A stretch of 64,000 bases of DNA from the NCBI GenBank assembly GCA_948956705.1, contig CARCZS010000003.1:35786-99785 (forward strand), in the 5' to 3' direction. Shown here in pieces: positions 9,312-18,289 of the stretch (positions are counted from its first letter, which is position 1; every line of letters starts with the position of its first letter). The notes below the pieces were generated by a model that searched no databases, was not told where the DNA came from, and saw nothing but the letters and a program-made list of their open reading frames with translations. Both the position numbers and the translations under genes were made by a program. Source of the stretch: an uncultured Phocaeicola sp. Its GTDB lineage: Bacteria > Bacteroidota > Bacteroidia > Bacteroidales > Bacteroidaceae.

Positions 9312-11150
9312 ATGACTACAAAAAAATATCTATATATTGGATGCCTCTCGCTATTGACTGTGATGCAAGCGGGATGCAATGACGGTTTTCTTGACAAGGC
9401 TCCTGTTGACAAATTGACGGATAAAACAGCTTTTGTAACTTATGAAAACTTCCAAACTTACGGTTGGTCGCTTTATTCTGTTTTTTCTGATGATAACCAT
9501 TTGCAACGTATTAAGGATGCCGGAGCACTTTATCAGGGAGATGTGGAAGCTAATTATCTGTATAATTCTAATGGAACCAACCGTTGGGCGTGGCAGACTG
9601 TTAGCCCTGAAACAGCTCCGGGAGGATGGGATTTCTCATATATCCGTAAGGTGAACACGTTACTCGATAATATTGATGCATCTGCCATGAGCCAAGGGGA
9701 TAAAGACCATTGGCGTGCTGTAGGTCTTTTCTTTCGTTCTTATCGTTATATGGAGTTGATGTCGCGGTTTGGTGATGTACCCTGGATAGACCATGTATTG
9801 GGCGAAAATGAATCAGAAATTATTTACGGTTCTCGTACTTCTCGTGACGAAGTGGCAAATCATATACTTACAGACTTGAAATGGGCTGAAGAACATATCA
9901 AATTGAACGGTGAAGGAGATAACACCATTGGGCGGGATGCTGTGCGAGCTTTACTTTCACGTTTCTCGTTATTTGAAGGTACTTGGCGTAAATACCATGG
10001 TTTAGGAGGTGAGAAAACTTATTTGGATGAGTGTATACGGGTAAGTGAATTGTTGATAAAAGATTATCCTCAGATAGGGGAAAACTATCAGCATTTATGG
10101 AGCACGGAAGATTTGCAAGGCTATCCCGGTGTCATTCTGTTTAAGGAATACAGGGAAAATGTGATTATGCAACCGTTTTCACGTCACGAACGAGGGGGAG
10201 GGCAACAGGTTGAGATGCATGCCCGTACTGCAGAACGCTATTTGTGTGATGACGGATTGCCTACATCTGTTAGTCCTCGGTATGAAGGAGCCGGTTCACA
10301 ATCGACTATGGCTGATGAATTCCGTCACCGTGACCGTCGTTTACTTTATCGGGTTATTCCGCCTTATCGTGTACAACGGTTACCGGGTGGAAATGTGCAA
10401 TGGGAATATACGGATGATCCGAAAGATCGTGAATATTTGGATTTGATGAATGAACTGGATAAGACAGGGAATCGTCCTTTCCCTGTATGGTCTTGGCAAC
10501 CGTTTACTATAGATCGTATGCCGCATATCAAGGGAGCCGCAGGTTCTTTAGCTCCTATGTCCAATAATACAGGATATTATGTATATATGTTTTATAATGT
10601 GGAAACGAATGTAACCGGCGGTGCTGAGTTTTCGACCACTGATTCACCTATATTTCATATTGAAGAAGTGATGCTTAATTATGCTGAGGCTATGTTTGAG
10701 CAAGGGAACTTTGATCAATCTGTAGCCGATCTTACCATTAATCGTTTGCGGCAGCGCGTAGATATGCCCGCTATGACTGTAAGTAGCATTACAGAGACTT
10801 TTGATCCTGCTCGTGATCCTCGTGTGCCACCGGTGTTATGGGAAATCCGGCGTGAAAGAATGGTGGAATTGATGGGCGAAGGATTTGGCTTTCATGATAT
10901 CCGTCGTTGGAAGACGGCAGATTGGTTTATTAATCCTCAACCCTTGGGAGTGCGTATGAGTGAGCAATTCCGCACGGAAATGCCTACTTCCATGAAATGG
11001 ATGATGACCGGACCTGATGCGGGGCGTTGCTATAAACTTGATGCGCCGCTTAGTCAAGGCAAAGGATGGAAGGAACATTATTACCTTTATCCGATACCTG
11101 TGACACAATTGGTTTTGAATGAACAATTAAAACAGAATCCGGGATGGTAA
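9312..11150 (+). CDS. SusD/RagB glycan-binding lipoprotein
   Basis: The real start is the ATG at 9312, giving 612 residues; an upstream in-frame ATG overlaps the SusC gene and would spoil the signal peptide. The lipobox is MQAGC (Cys 22). The body has the SusD pattern: N-terminal LDKAPVDKLTDKTAF, tetratricopeptide-like helices, and a C-terminus with IRRERMVELMGEGFGFHDIRRW and the final QNPGW typical of the family. It sits 13 bases after the SusC gene and forms the lid of the SusC transporter on the cell surface. The ligand cannot be told from sequence; the downstream sulfatase suggests a sulfated glycan. Confidence 0.95.
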   Translation: MTTKKYLYIGCLSLLTVMQAGCNDGFLDKAPVDKLTDKTAFVTYENFQTYGWSLYSVFSDDNHLQRIKDAGALYQGDVEANYLYNSNGTNRWAWQTVSPETAPGGWDFSYIRKVNTLLDNIDASAMSQGDKDHWRAVGLFFRSYRYMELMSRFGDVPWIDHVLGENESEIIYGSRTSRDEVANHILTDLKWAEEHIKLNGEGDNTIGRDAVRALLSRFSLFEGTWRKYHGLGGEKTYLDECIRVSELLIKDYPQIGENYQHLWSTEDLQGYPGVILFKEYRENVIMQPFSRHERGGGQQVEMHARTAERYLCDDGLPTSVSPRYEGAGSQSTMADEFRHRDRRLLYRVIPPYRVQRLPGGNVQWEYTDDPKDREYLDLMNELDKTGNRPFPVWSWQPFTIDRMPHIKGAAGSLAPMSNNTGYYVYMFYNVETNVTGGAEFSTTDSPIFHIEEVMLNYAEAMFEQGNFDQSVADLTINRLRQRVDMPAMTVSSITETFDPARDPRVPPVLWEIRRERMVELMGEGFGFHDIRRWKTADWFINPQPLGVRMSEQFRTEMPTSMKWMMTGPDAGRCYKLDAPLSQGKGWKEHYYLYPIPVTQLVLNEQLKQNPGW

Positions 11151-11164
11151 TCTAAATTGGGAAA

Positions 11165-11210
11165 ATTACCGGAGAACTTTCTAATAATTAGGACTCTCTG
11201 GTAATCTTTT
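11165..11210 (+). terminator. Hairpin between SusD and the sulfatase gene
   Basis: An 11-bp stem (11165-11175 with 11195-11205, one G-U pair) is followed by CTTTTCTT. It is weaker than a full terminator and may let part of the transcription reach the sulfatase, lowering its level relative to SusC/SusD. Confidence 0.45.
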
Positions 11211-11270
11211 CTTGTGAACCTATTCTTTTGAGAAAATAAAATAGTCGTTATCTAAATATTATAATTTTTT

Positions 11271-12857
11271 ATGTATCGAATAATAAAGCCCAATATCATA
11301 TGTACAGCATTCGCTCTAGGGTTGACTATGTTTCCATTGTCGGCTGTCCATGCAGTAACATCTTCTTCCTCTGATTCGTTCACACATCCTAATATTATTT
11401 ATATTTATGCTGATGATATGGGGATGGGTATGTTGTCTGCTTATGGGCAACAGCAATTCACGACCCCTAATATTGATCGGTTGATACAGCATGGCACTTC
11501 TTTCAGTCGTGCTTATGGCTGTATGCTTTCTGCCCCGGCGCGTGCTTCGTTACTTACAGGGTACCATGATTGTCATGGCACAGATAAGTGGAATATTTCT
11601 AGAGGTGCTGCTTTTTCAGTTTCTTTGTCTGATACCGCTAGTATTGCTAAAATGGAAAAAGAAATAAATGCAGAAGATGTCCGTCTGCCGGAGGGGGATT
11701 TTTATTTACCCCAGATATTTAAGAAGGCCGGATACACTACAGCTCAAATAGGCAAATTGGAATGGGGCTTCACTGCTACGCGTAAGCAGATGCGAGATCA
11801 CGGTTGGGATTATTATTATGGTTATTTGGATCATGCACGTTGTCATGGGTTTTATCCTCCTTTTCTGTTTGATAATGGGCATATTGTTCCTATCAGTGGA
11901 AACACATTAACTAATGGAGGGAAAAGTATAGAGAATGAAACTGCTGAAACATTAGCAGAACGACGGAACCGGATAGGAAAGGAGGTCTATTCTCAGGATT
12001 TGTTTTTGGAGAAGATACTTGCTTTTTTACGTGAACATCGTGATGAACCTTTTTTTCTATATCATCCTACTCAATTGCCTCATGGTCCAGTGGCTATCCC
12101 TGCCATTCATCCCGAAGTGGCTGCTAATCCGTCATTGACTCCTATAGAACGTGAATATGCTTCAATGGTAAAACTGCTGGATGATAATGTGGGTGTTATC
12201 CTTGCCGAGTTGGAACGGTTGGGAATTGCAGATTGTACTGTTATTGTATTCTCTGCTGATAACGGGCATGAAATTTATTACTCACAGAAAGGACGGTGTG
12301 AGAAACCTTACCGTAACTTACAGACAGGACAGTTGTTTAATAATTATACAGACAAGTACCGTAGTTCTGTTAGTGGAGATATTTTCAATGGTAATGCCGG
12401 CATGGCAGGGTTGAAACGTAGCAATTTGGAAGGAGGAGTTCGTATACCGCTTGTGTTTTATGGTCCCGGTATTGTTCCTGCTGGAAAAGTAAGTGATGCT
12501 TTAGTTGCCAATTATGATTTTTTGCCTACCATGGTGGAATGGTTGGAACTTTGTTTGGAAATGCAACAAAAGGATGGACGTTCGTTCTTATCCCAATTAC
12601 TGAAGGGAGAAACAGGGAATATTCATCCGTATATTGTGTTCGGGTCGAATACAGGACCGGGTATTGTAACAGCAGACGGCTGGAAGCTTCGTTATTATTT
12701 GTCTCGGAATGAAATAGAACTCTTTTTCTTACCGGATGATCCGCAAGAATTAAATGACCTTTCAAGTACTCATTTGGATAAAGTGCATGAGTTGAAAAGA
12801 ATATTGTTAAAAGAATGTGGTGGTACGCTGCAGAATGGAGTGAATAAAGCGGGGTAA
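11271..12857 (+). CDS. Type I sulfatase (serine-type, S1 family), secreted
   Basis: The 528-residue enzyme carries an N-terminal signal peptide (ending near AVHA) and an alkaline-phosphatase-like sulfatase fold. The metal-binding DD is at 48-49 (YADDMG). The active-site signature is S87-A-P-A-R91 followed by ASLLTG, the serine form that is turned into formylglycine by anaerobic sulfatase-maturating enzyme. A later DNGHE also fits metal/substrate contacts. The usual GKWHxG motif is GKLEWG here (161-166), so the histidine is replaced by glutamate; this marks a subfamily and may reflect a different substrate. Its place after SusC/SusD suggests it removes sulfate from the imported glycan. No maturase gene is in the window. 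Confidence 0.93.
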   Translation: MYRIIKPNIICTAFALGLTMFPLSAVHAVTSSSSDSFTHPNIIYIYADDMGMGMLSAYGQQQFTTPNIDRLIQHGTSFSRAYGCMLSAPARASLLTGYHDCHGTDKWNISRGAAFSVSLSDTASIAKMEKEINAEDVRLPEGDFYLPQIFKKAGYTTAQIGKLEWGFTATRKQMRDHGWDYYYGYLDHARCHGFYPPFLFDNGHIVPISGNTLTNGGKSIENETAETLAERRNRIGKEVYSQDLFLEKILAFLREHRDEPFFLYHPTQLPHGPVAIPAIHPEVAANPSLTPIEREYASMVKLLDDNVGVILAELERLGIADCTVIVFSADNGHEIYYSQKGRCEKPYRNLQTGQLFNNYTDKYRSSVSGDIFNGNAGMAGLKRSNLEGGVRIPLVFYGPGIVPAGKVSDALVANYDFLPTMVEWLELCLEMQQKDGRSFLSQLLKGETGNIHPYIVFGSNTGPGIVTADGWKLRYYLSRNEIELFFLPDDPQELNDLSSTHLDKVHELKRILLKECGGTLQNGVNKAG

Positions 12858-12970
12858 GCGATTCCATAGCTAAGAGGAGTTATTCGGTTTTTTGGGATGA
12901 CTTCTCTTTTTTTGTTGTTGGATAGATCAATCAAACAGCCTTTCAACAGGAATATTATCAAAACTATTAC

Positions 12971-12978
12971 TACTTTTG
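12971..12978 (+). promoter_or_regulatory. -7 promoter box of the EEP-family lipoprotein gene
   Basis: TACTTTTG matches the Bacteroides -7 consensus TAnnTTTG; a TTTC at 12941-12944 sits where the -33 TTTG would be expected. It lies 35 bases before the ATG at 13014, which also supports that start over the in-frame ATG at 12897. Confidence 0.5.
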
Positions 12979-13013
12979 CAAATCCTTTAAATGAAACTTT
13001 AGATAGAGGCAGT

Positions 13014-13859
13014 ATGAAACACATTTTATTTCTTGCAATAGCCCTTTTGTCGTTGGCGGGCTGTATGAAAGAAAAAACGACAGACATTCGTTGGGCTACA
13101 TTCAATGTTCGCTATGATAATCCGCAGGATAGCTTGAACAACTGGCAGTATCGCAAAGCACGCGTATGCAAATTCATTCAAGAACAGAAAATAGATATCC
13201 TCGGTATGCAGGAAGTATTACACAACCAGTTCCTCGATTTGCGTGCCGGACTGCCTGAGTACGACGGTATCGGTGTCGGCCGTGATGATGGCAGGACTGC
13301 GGGAGAGTATGCTCCTTTATTCTATCGGAAAGATAAATACGAGGTGTTGGATTCAAATACTTTTTGGCTGGCTGAGAATCCGGACAGTGTAGGTATGATG
13401 GGGTGGGATGCTGTTTGTGTGCGTATTGCTACATGGGCTAAATTCAGAGAGAAATCCACCGGAAAGATATTTATGGCAGTAAATACCCATTTCGACCATA
13501 TCGGTGAAGAAGCGCGTCGTCAAAGTGCGTTGCTCATTATCAGAAAGATTAAGGAAATAGTAGGCGGGCGTCCGGCTGTCGTGACAGGTGATTTCAATGT
13601 GACGGATGCAAGCAATGCGTATGCAACCATTACTACGAATGAGTTTGCCATGAAGGATGCTTATAAGATAGCCGACCGTGTGACCGGTGTGGATTATACG
13701 TTCCATGACTTTGCCCGCATTCCGGCAAAGGATTGTGAGAAGATTGATTTTATATTTGTCACTCCGCAGATAAGAGTGAAGGGATGCGATATTCCGGCGG
13801 AAGTCCCCGATGCTCTGTTGTCCGACCACAATCCTCAAGTGGCTGATTTGGAATTTTAG
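13014..13859 (+). CDS. Endonuclease/exonuclease/phosphatase-family lipoprotein
   Basis: From the ATG at 13014 the product is 281 residues with a lipoprotein signal (LLSLAGC). The EEP fold is shown by its metal and catalytic motifs in order: TFNVRYDNP, GMQEVL (metal-binding Glu), AVNTHFDHIGEEAR, TGDFNV (Asp/Asn pair) and the terminal SDHNP (Asp-His). The family includes nucleases, sphingomyelinases and inositol-phosphate phosphatases; secreted Bacteroides members are of unknown substrate. It appears to be a single-gene unit with its own -7 box. A phosphodiesterase or phosphatase acting in the periplasm is the safest description. Confidence 0.85.
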   Translation: MKHILFLAIALLSLAGCMKEKTTDIRWATFNVRYDNPQDSLNNWQYRKARVCKFIQEQKIDILGMQEVLHNQFLDLRAGLPEYDGIGVGRDDGRTAGEYAPLFYRKDKYEVLDSNTFWLAENPDSVGMMGWDAVCVRIATWAKFREKSTGKIFMAVNTHFDHIGEEARRQSALLIIRKIKEIVGGRPAVVTGDFNVTDASNAYATITTNEFAMKDAYKIADRVTGVDYTFHDFARIPAKDCEKIDFIFVTPQIRVKGCDIPAEVPDALLSDHNPQVADLEF

Positions 13860-13939
13860 CTGTACTCCATATAATCTTTGTCCCGGATACGATTGGATAA
13901 TTCTAACAGAAGGAATTAGGAAACTTGAGGAAGAGTTTC

Positions 13940-13947
13940 TATCTTTG
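13940..13947 (+). promoter_or_regulatory. -7 promoter box before the truncated AAA gene
   Basis: TATCTTTG matches TAnnTTTG and ends 30 bases before the ATG at 13978. No clear -33 TTTG is visible. Confidence 0.4.
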
Positions 13948-13977
13948 TGTGATAAAGGATGCCTAAAAAGATGTATC

Positions 13978-14280
13978 ATGGAAAAAGTAAAAGGATTGCC
14001 TTACGGTGTGGCTCGGTTTGAGGAAGTGAGGAATGAAAATTTCTATTATGTGGACAAGACAATGTATCTGCCGTTGTTGGAAGCTACGAGTAAGTATTTG
14101 TTTCTGATTCGTCCTCGTCGTTTTGGTAAGAGCATGTTCGTCAGCATGATGGAAGCCTATTATGACATTGCCAAGGCAGACCGTTTCAATACACTGTTTG
14201 ACGGACTTTGGATTCAGCGGAATCCCACTCCGTTGAAGAATTCGTTTCAGGGACGTCTTCTTATCGTAAACTTAAAATAA
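13978..14280 (+). pseudogene. Truncated AAA-ATPase-like / PD-(D/E)XK nuclease-family gene (N-terminal fragment)
   Basis: Only 100 codons remain. They match the start of the Bacteroidota AAA-ATPase-like family: KGLPYGVARFEEVRNENFYYVDKT, then LFLIRPRRFGKSMFVSMMEAYYD (the P-loop-like RRFGKS) and LFDGLWIQRNPTPLKNSF. Family members usually run to about 500 residues and end in a nuclease-like domain. Here the frame goes into unrelated residues (GRLLIVNLK) and stops, 6 bases before the next gene. I read it as a 3' deletion remnant. The promoter and start look intact, so a short peptide may still be made. The ATG at 13978 is favoured by the -7 box upstream. Confidence 0.75.
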
Positions 14281-14286
14281 GGAGCT

Positions 14287-14988
14287 ATGATGAAGATAAA
14301 AGGCTGGATTTTAACTGTGATGTGTGGTCTCCTGTTGTGTATAATGGGCATCACATGGGTCGTAATGGTGCTGACGGGGCAACCGGAGTTGGCAAATGAA
14401 CGGTTATGGTGGTGGCTGTTGATAAATCTTGGTGTGATGAGTTTGCTGTTTGCTTACGGAGTGAAACGGGGAATTCAGTTGTTGCGTATCTTTCGGATTC
14501 CGAAGAGTAGACTGACACGTTCTCCCGGTGTTGTCGTTTGTGATTACGATATTAGCCTGAAGAAATATGCACTTTATAAATTATGGGATATTCGTCATTT
14601 TAGTTTTTCCTTATTGTTTGTCATCTATCTGTGTATTGCATTGTGTACGGGATACTATATTGCTCCCGAAGGGCAAAGTTTGTTTACTCCTCTACTGATT
14701 TTGTTCCTGTGTCTCTTTTATATATTGATTATGCTTCCCATACGGCTGAACAAGATTTACAGGAAATCCGTTGCTGGGCATACTTGGGTTGAAATGACTC
14801 CTGAAGGACTGGTATATGACAGGGCGGAGCAGAAGAAAGAGATTGCTTGGGAGGAGCTGGCAGGCATAGCCCTTTATAAGGATTATTGTTTCTTATATGG
14901 TAGAGGAAGAGAATTCCTGGTTGTGACTTCGGACGAGAGAGTGAAAGAATCGCTTCTTTACTATCTGAATGTGAGAAAAGTAAAGTAG
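14287..14988 (+). CDS. Four-helix membrane protein with C-terminal soluble domain, unknown function
   Basis: The 233-residue product has hydrophobic segments at about residues 5-27, 40-60, 103-123 and 130-150, arranged as two pairs, and a soluble tail of about 75 residues (HTWVEMTPEGLVYDRAEQKK... LAGIALYKDYCFLYGRG). The tail looks like a small beta-rich domain such as the YcxB/PH-like domains of bacterial membrane proteins, which I infer only from pattern. It begins immediately after the truncated AAA gene and may use that promoter; an earlier deletion could have placed the two side by side. No catalytic residues are apparent. Confidence 0.7.
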   Translation: MMKIKGWILTVMCGLLLCIMGITWVVMVLTGQPELANERLWWWLLINLGVMSLLFAYGVKRGIQLLRIFRIPKSRLTRSPGVVVCDYDISLKKYALYKLWDIRHFSFSLLFVIYLCIALCTGYYIAPEGQSLFTPLLILFLCLFYILIMLPIRLNKIYRKSVAGHTWVEMTPEGLVYDRAEQKKEIAWEELAGIALYKDYCFLYGRGREFLVVTSDERVKESLLYYLNVRKVK

Positions 14989-15037
14989 AAGGGTGAAGTG
15001 TTTTCCCTCAAAACGTTGTTCCTGTTGTTATAATGTG

Positions 15038-15045
15038 TATTTTTG
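15038..15045 (+). promoter_or_regulatory. -7 promoter box of the GH130 gene
   Basis: TATTTTTG matches TAnnTTTG, with a GTTG at 15015-15018 in the -33 region. It overlaps an upstream in-frame ATG (15043), which supports translation from the later ATG at 15079. Confidence 0.5.
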
Positions 15046-15078
15046 TATTCATTAAAAACCAAATCAAAAAATACGTTT

Positions 15079-16059
15079 ATGAGCAACTTATCTAACATGC
15101 CTTGGGAAGATCGTCCGGCCGGTTCGAAAGAAGTGGTGTGGCGCTACTCTGCCAATCCTATCATTCCGCGCGATTTGCTTCCTACTTCCAATAGTATATT
15201 CAACAGTGCTGTGGTGCCTTTCGGTGACAGTTATGCCGGAGTGTTCCGTTGCGATGACACGAATCGGCGCATGCGTCTGCATGTGGGCTTCAGCAAAGAT
15301 GCCGTTCATTGGGATATCAATCCCGAACCTTTGAAGTTTGAGTGCGACAATGCGGAAGTGGGCGAATGGGTGTACGGTTACGACCCGCGTGTTTGTTTTA
15401 TAGAAGACCGTTATTATGTCACCTGGTGCAACGGTTACAAAGGTCAGCCTACTATCGGTGTGGCGTGGACAAAGGACTTCAAGACGTTCCATCAGTTGGA
15501 GAATGCTTTCCTGCCATTCAATCGCAACGGAGTGATGTTTCCGCGCAAGATAAACGGCCGTTATGCCATGTTGAGCCGCCCGAGCGATAACGGACATACT
15601 CCGTTTGGAGATATTTATTACAGTGAATCACCCGACATGGAGTTCTGGGGACGGCATCGGCTGGTGATGAGTCCGGCTCCTTTTGAAGTGAGTGCATGGC
15701 AGTGCCTGAAAATTGGTGCAGGGCCTATTCCTATCGAAACACCGGAAGGCTGGCTGCTGATTTATCACGGAGTGCTCCGCTCGTGCAACGGTTATGTATA
15801 TGCTTTCGGCTCGGCATTACTCGATTTGGACGAACCGTGGAAAGTGAAATACCGTTCGGGAGCCTATCTGCTTTCGCCGCGTACTCCTTACGAATGCATG
15901 GGCGACGTGCCCAATGTGTGCTTCCCTTGTGCTGCACTGCACGACGAAGAGACAGGACGCATCGCCATTTATTATGGCTGTGCCGATACCGTGACAGGAC
16001 TTGCCTTCGGTTATGTGCCTGAAATTATAGAATTTACGAAACGTACTTCCATCATTTAA
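15079..16059 (+). CDS. GH130 beta-mannoside phosphorylase
   Basis: From the ATG at 15079 the protein has 326 residues, no signal peptide and the five-bladed beta-propeller pattern of GH130. Tell-tale stretches are [37 protein letters not shown] (with the catalytic-site Asp region), [20 protein letters not shown] and LLIYHGVL. It closely fits the cytoplasmic GH130 group that splits beta-1,4-mannosyl-GlcNAc or mannooligosaccharides with phosphate to give mannose-1-phosphate. The exact acceptor (GlcNAc of the N-glycan core versus mannose) cannot be read from sequence. The next gene, 48 bases on, encodes a GH109-like protein, so a small intracellular glycan-breakdown pair is plausible. Confidence 0.9.
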   Translation: MSNLSNMPWEDRPAGSKEVVWRYSANPIIPRDLLPTSNSIFNSAVVPFGDSYAGVFRCDDTNRRMRLHVGFSKDAVHWDINPEPLKFECDNAEVGEWVYGYDPRVCFIEDRYYVTWCNGYKGQPTIGVAWTKDFKTFHQLENAFLPFNRNGVMFPRKINGRYAMLSRPSDNGHTPFGDIYYSESPDMEFWGRHRLVMSPAPFEVSAWQCLKIGAGPIPIETPEGWLLIYHGVLRSCNGYVYAFGSALLDLDEPWKVKYRSGAYLLSPRTPYECMGDVPNVCFPCAALHDEETGRIAIYYGCADTVTGLAFGYVPEIIEFTKRTSII

Positions 16060-16069
16060 CTCAAATGAT

Positions 16070-16077
16070 TATCTTTG
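16070..16077 (+). promoter_or_regulatory. -7 promoter box before the GH109-like gene
   Basis: TATCTTTG fits TAnnTTTG and lies 30 bases before the ATG at 16108, so this gene may have its own promoter besides read-through from GH130. Confidence 0.4.
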
Positions 16078-16107
16078 CGGCATAAAGAAACAAGCAAAGA
16101 TTTCATT

Positions 16108-17352
16108 ATGATGAACCGGAACGTACTTCATTTGACATGTCCTCCTATACCTGTCCTCCGCATTGGCTTTGTGGGGCTGGGTAATAGGGGGATTTTGGCT
16201 CTTGAACGATATATGCATCTGGAGGGTGTGGAGGTAAAGGCGATATGCGATTTACGCCCTCAGAATATAGAGCGTGCCACTGCGTTGCTCAGTCGTTTTA
16301 ACCGCCCTGCGGCTGTTGCTTATGGCGAAGAAGGGGGATGGAGACAATTGTGCGGACGTGCGGATATTGACTTGGTTTATATTTGTACGGATTGGCTGAC
16401 ACATACCGATATTGCGGTATATGCCATGCAGCAGGGACGCCATGCCGCCCTTGAGGTGCCTGCCGCCATGAGTGTGGCGGACTGCTGGCGCTTGGTGGAT
16501 ACCGCCGAGCAGACACGCCGGCACTGCATGATGTTGGAGAACTGTTGTTATGATGCTTTTGCCTTGACTACTCTGAACATGGTGCAACAAGGTGCATTGG
16601 GCGAGATAACCCACGCCGAAGGAGCATATATCCATGATCTCCGCCGTCATTATTTTGCCGATGAAACGGAAGGCGGCTATCATAATAATTGGATAAAGCT
16701 TTATAGCCAGCAGCATACCGGAAATCCGTATCCCACTCACGGGCTGGGCCCTATCTGCCAATGGATGGACATTCATCGGGGGGACCGCATGGAGTATCTT
16801 GTATCCATGTCATCGCGTGAAGCGGGGCTGTCGGCTTATGCCCGCAGGCAGTTTGGCATGCATTCCGCCGAGGCTGCACAACCTTATCTGATGGGAGATG
16901 TGAATACGACATTGATTCGGACGGTCAAAGGGCGTACTATCGTATTGCAATATGATGTGACGACTCCGCGCCCATACAGCCGGCATCAGACTGTGTGCGG
17001 CACAAAAGGCTTCATGCAGAAATATCCCATGCCTTGCATCCTGCTGGATGAGTATGGTAAGGAGCCCTTGGCAGGAGAGGAATTTGAGAAAGTAATGGAA
17101 CGTTATAAGCATCCGTTCACTGCTACCATCGGTGAGGAGGCAAAGCGGAAAGAGATGCCGAACGAGATGAACTATATCATGGATTATCGTCTGGTGCATT
17201 GCCTGCGCAATGGTCTGCCTTTAGATCAGGATGTGTATGATGCAGCCGAATGGTCGTGCATCACGGAGTTGAGCGAACTTTCGGTGCGGCAAGGCAGTGT
17301 TCCGGTAGAGATACCGGATTTTACACGGGGAAATTGGGAAGGAGACAAGTGA
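16108..17352 (+). CDS. Gfo/Idh/MocA-family protein resembling GH109 (NAD-dependent glycosidase type)
   Basis: The 414-residue product begins with a Rossmann fold ([13 protein letters not shown], then VEVKAICD) and continues with the C-terminal part typical of Gfo/Idh/MocA proteins. Several stretches match GH109 alpha-N-acetylgalactosaminidases: [75 protein letters not shown] and the terminal [12 protein letters not shown]109 enzymes use bound NAD+ in a redox-assisted cleavage. Unlike many GH109 enzymes, this one shows no Tat or Sec signal, so it should work in the cytoplasm. A plain dehydrogenase is the alternative. It follows the GH130 gene and converges on a minus-strand gene. Confidence 0.8.
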   Translation: MMNRNVLHLTCPPIPVLRIGFVGLGNRGILALERYMHLEGVEVKAICDLRPQNIERATALLSRFNRPAAVAYGEEGGWRQLCGRADIDLVYICTDWLTHTDIAVYAMQQGRHAALEVPAAMSVADCWRLVDTAEQTRRHCMMLENCCYDAFALTTLNMVQQGALGEITHAEGAYIHDLRRHYFADETEGGYHNNWIKLYSQQHTGNPYPTHGLGPICQWMDIHRGDRMEYLVSMSSREAGLSAYARRQFGMHSAEAAQPYLMGDVNTTLIRTVKGRTIVLQYDVTTPRPYSRHQTVCGTKGFMQKYPMPCILLDEYGKEPLAGEEFEKVMERYKHPFTATIGEEAKRKEMPNEMNYIMDYRLVHCLRNGLPLDQDVYDAAEWSCITELSELSVRQGSVPVEIPDFTRGNWEGDK

Positions 17353-17393
17353 TGTTCTTGACAGTAGAACGATTAATATAATGTGGCGGTTCT

Positions 17394-18002
17394 TCATATT
17401 TGCTTTGTTTTTATGGTAAAAGAGTCAAGAATCCGTTTTATCTCTTCGATTTTCGCCGGATTCTTTTTGGCATAATTCTCTCTCAGCCTTATGGTTACAC
17501 AATGTACTATATCGTCATCTTGCTGTAATAAATAGTAAACACGATATGTATTCCATGTCTTATCATATTCTTGGCTCTCTTGCACAATGACAAACCTTTC
17601 TTGATTCTTATCGGATTTGATTTTCGTTTTGCTGCAGAGCCGGATAGGACCGGAAATCTTTTTCATTTCCAATTCTTCTACTTCTTTTAAAGTAATAGGG
17701 GATGCCTTATCTGTTTTCTGATAGCTTTCAATGAAACACAATACATGATTCGGTAAGTCTTCCCGGAAATTAATCAATGGAGTTTCCCATATCAGATAAT
17801 AGAGATGACAACCGATAGACCGGGCGTCTCGCTCTTCCGGTATGATGCCGTTGCCTTTTTCATTCTTTGTGCTCCAATGGCAAGGCAAGGTTATGGAGTA
17901 GAACTTATTGCTAATTTCTTTCCATTCCTCATTATGTTGCTTGGTGAAGGAGCAACATAACAGGAACAGTAAGGAGTAGAAGATAGCAGATTGCTTGTTC
18001 AT
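17394..18002 (-). CDS. Secreted or lipid-anchored hypothetical protein (202 aa)
   Basis: The product starts with a hydrophobic signal ending in LLFLLCCSFTKQ, so a lipoprotein with the Cys at residue 16 or 17 is likely. The rest is a single small domain with alternating hydrophobic residues (EISNKFYSITLPCHWSTKNEKG; VHCVTIRLRENYAKKNPAKIEEIKRILDSFTIK). This shape, with an LP.W motif near the start and a terminal helix ending in ILDSF, resembles PsbP-like or other stress-type lipoproteins, but I cannot assign a function. It stands alone, converging on the GH109-like gene. Confidence 0.65.
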   Translation of the reverse strand: MNKQSAIFYSLLFLLCCSFTKQHNEEWKEISNKFYSITLPCHWSTKNEKGNGIIPEERDARSIGCHLYYLIWETPLINFREDLPNHVLCFIESYQKTDKASPITLKEVEELEMKKISGPIRLCSKTKIKSDKNQERFVIVQESQEYDKTWNTYRVYYLLQQDDDIVHCVTIRLRENYAKKNPAKIEEIKRILDSFTIKTKQI

Positions 18003-18230
18003 GAGTGTCTATGATATGATAATTAATATTTTAATGCCAGCCATGTTCTGGTCTATAAGCTGCGGTGGCAGAAACGGTGTAACGGAGTCCGCTCACCAAT
18101 AGCCAATGCTTCTATATTAGCTTATACTAAGGATGTAAAAAGAAGATATGACTGTGTTCTTTCATAATGATAGCTTAAGTATTTTGCAATTATAAAGAAA
18201 AAGATAGAGCGAAGCAAGTGGATAAGATTA

Positions 18231-18269
18231 AATAAGAACAGCCGAAAGATAAATCCGGCTGTCCTTATT
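18231..18269 (-). terminator. Terminator of the beta-galactosidase gene
   Basis: A 14-bp stem with one mismatch (18231-18244 with 18256-18269) and an 11-base loop lies 20 bases beyond the stop codon of the minus-strand gene; on that strand it runs into an AT-rich tract. The remaining 18003-18230 spacer shows no gene. Confidence 0.6.
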
Positions 18270-18289
18270 CAATGCTTTGAGTTATCTTT

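Noticed and set aside
18003..18289. tRNA or small RNA in the spacer before the beta-galactosidase end
   Set aside because: I could find no cloverleaf or TTC arm, only the terminator hairpin at 18231-18269.
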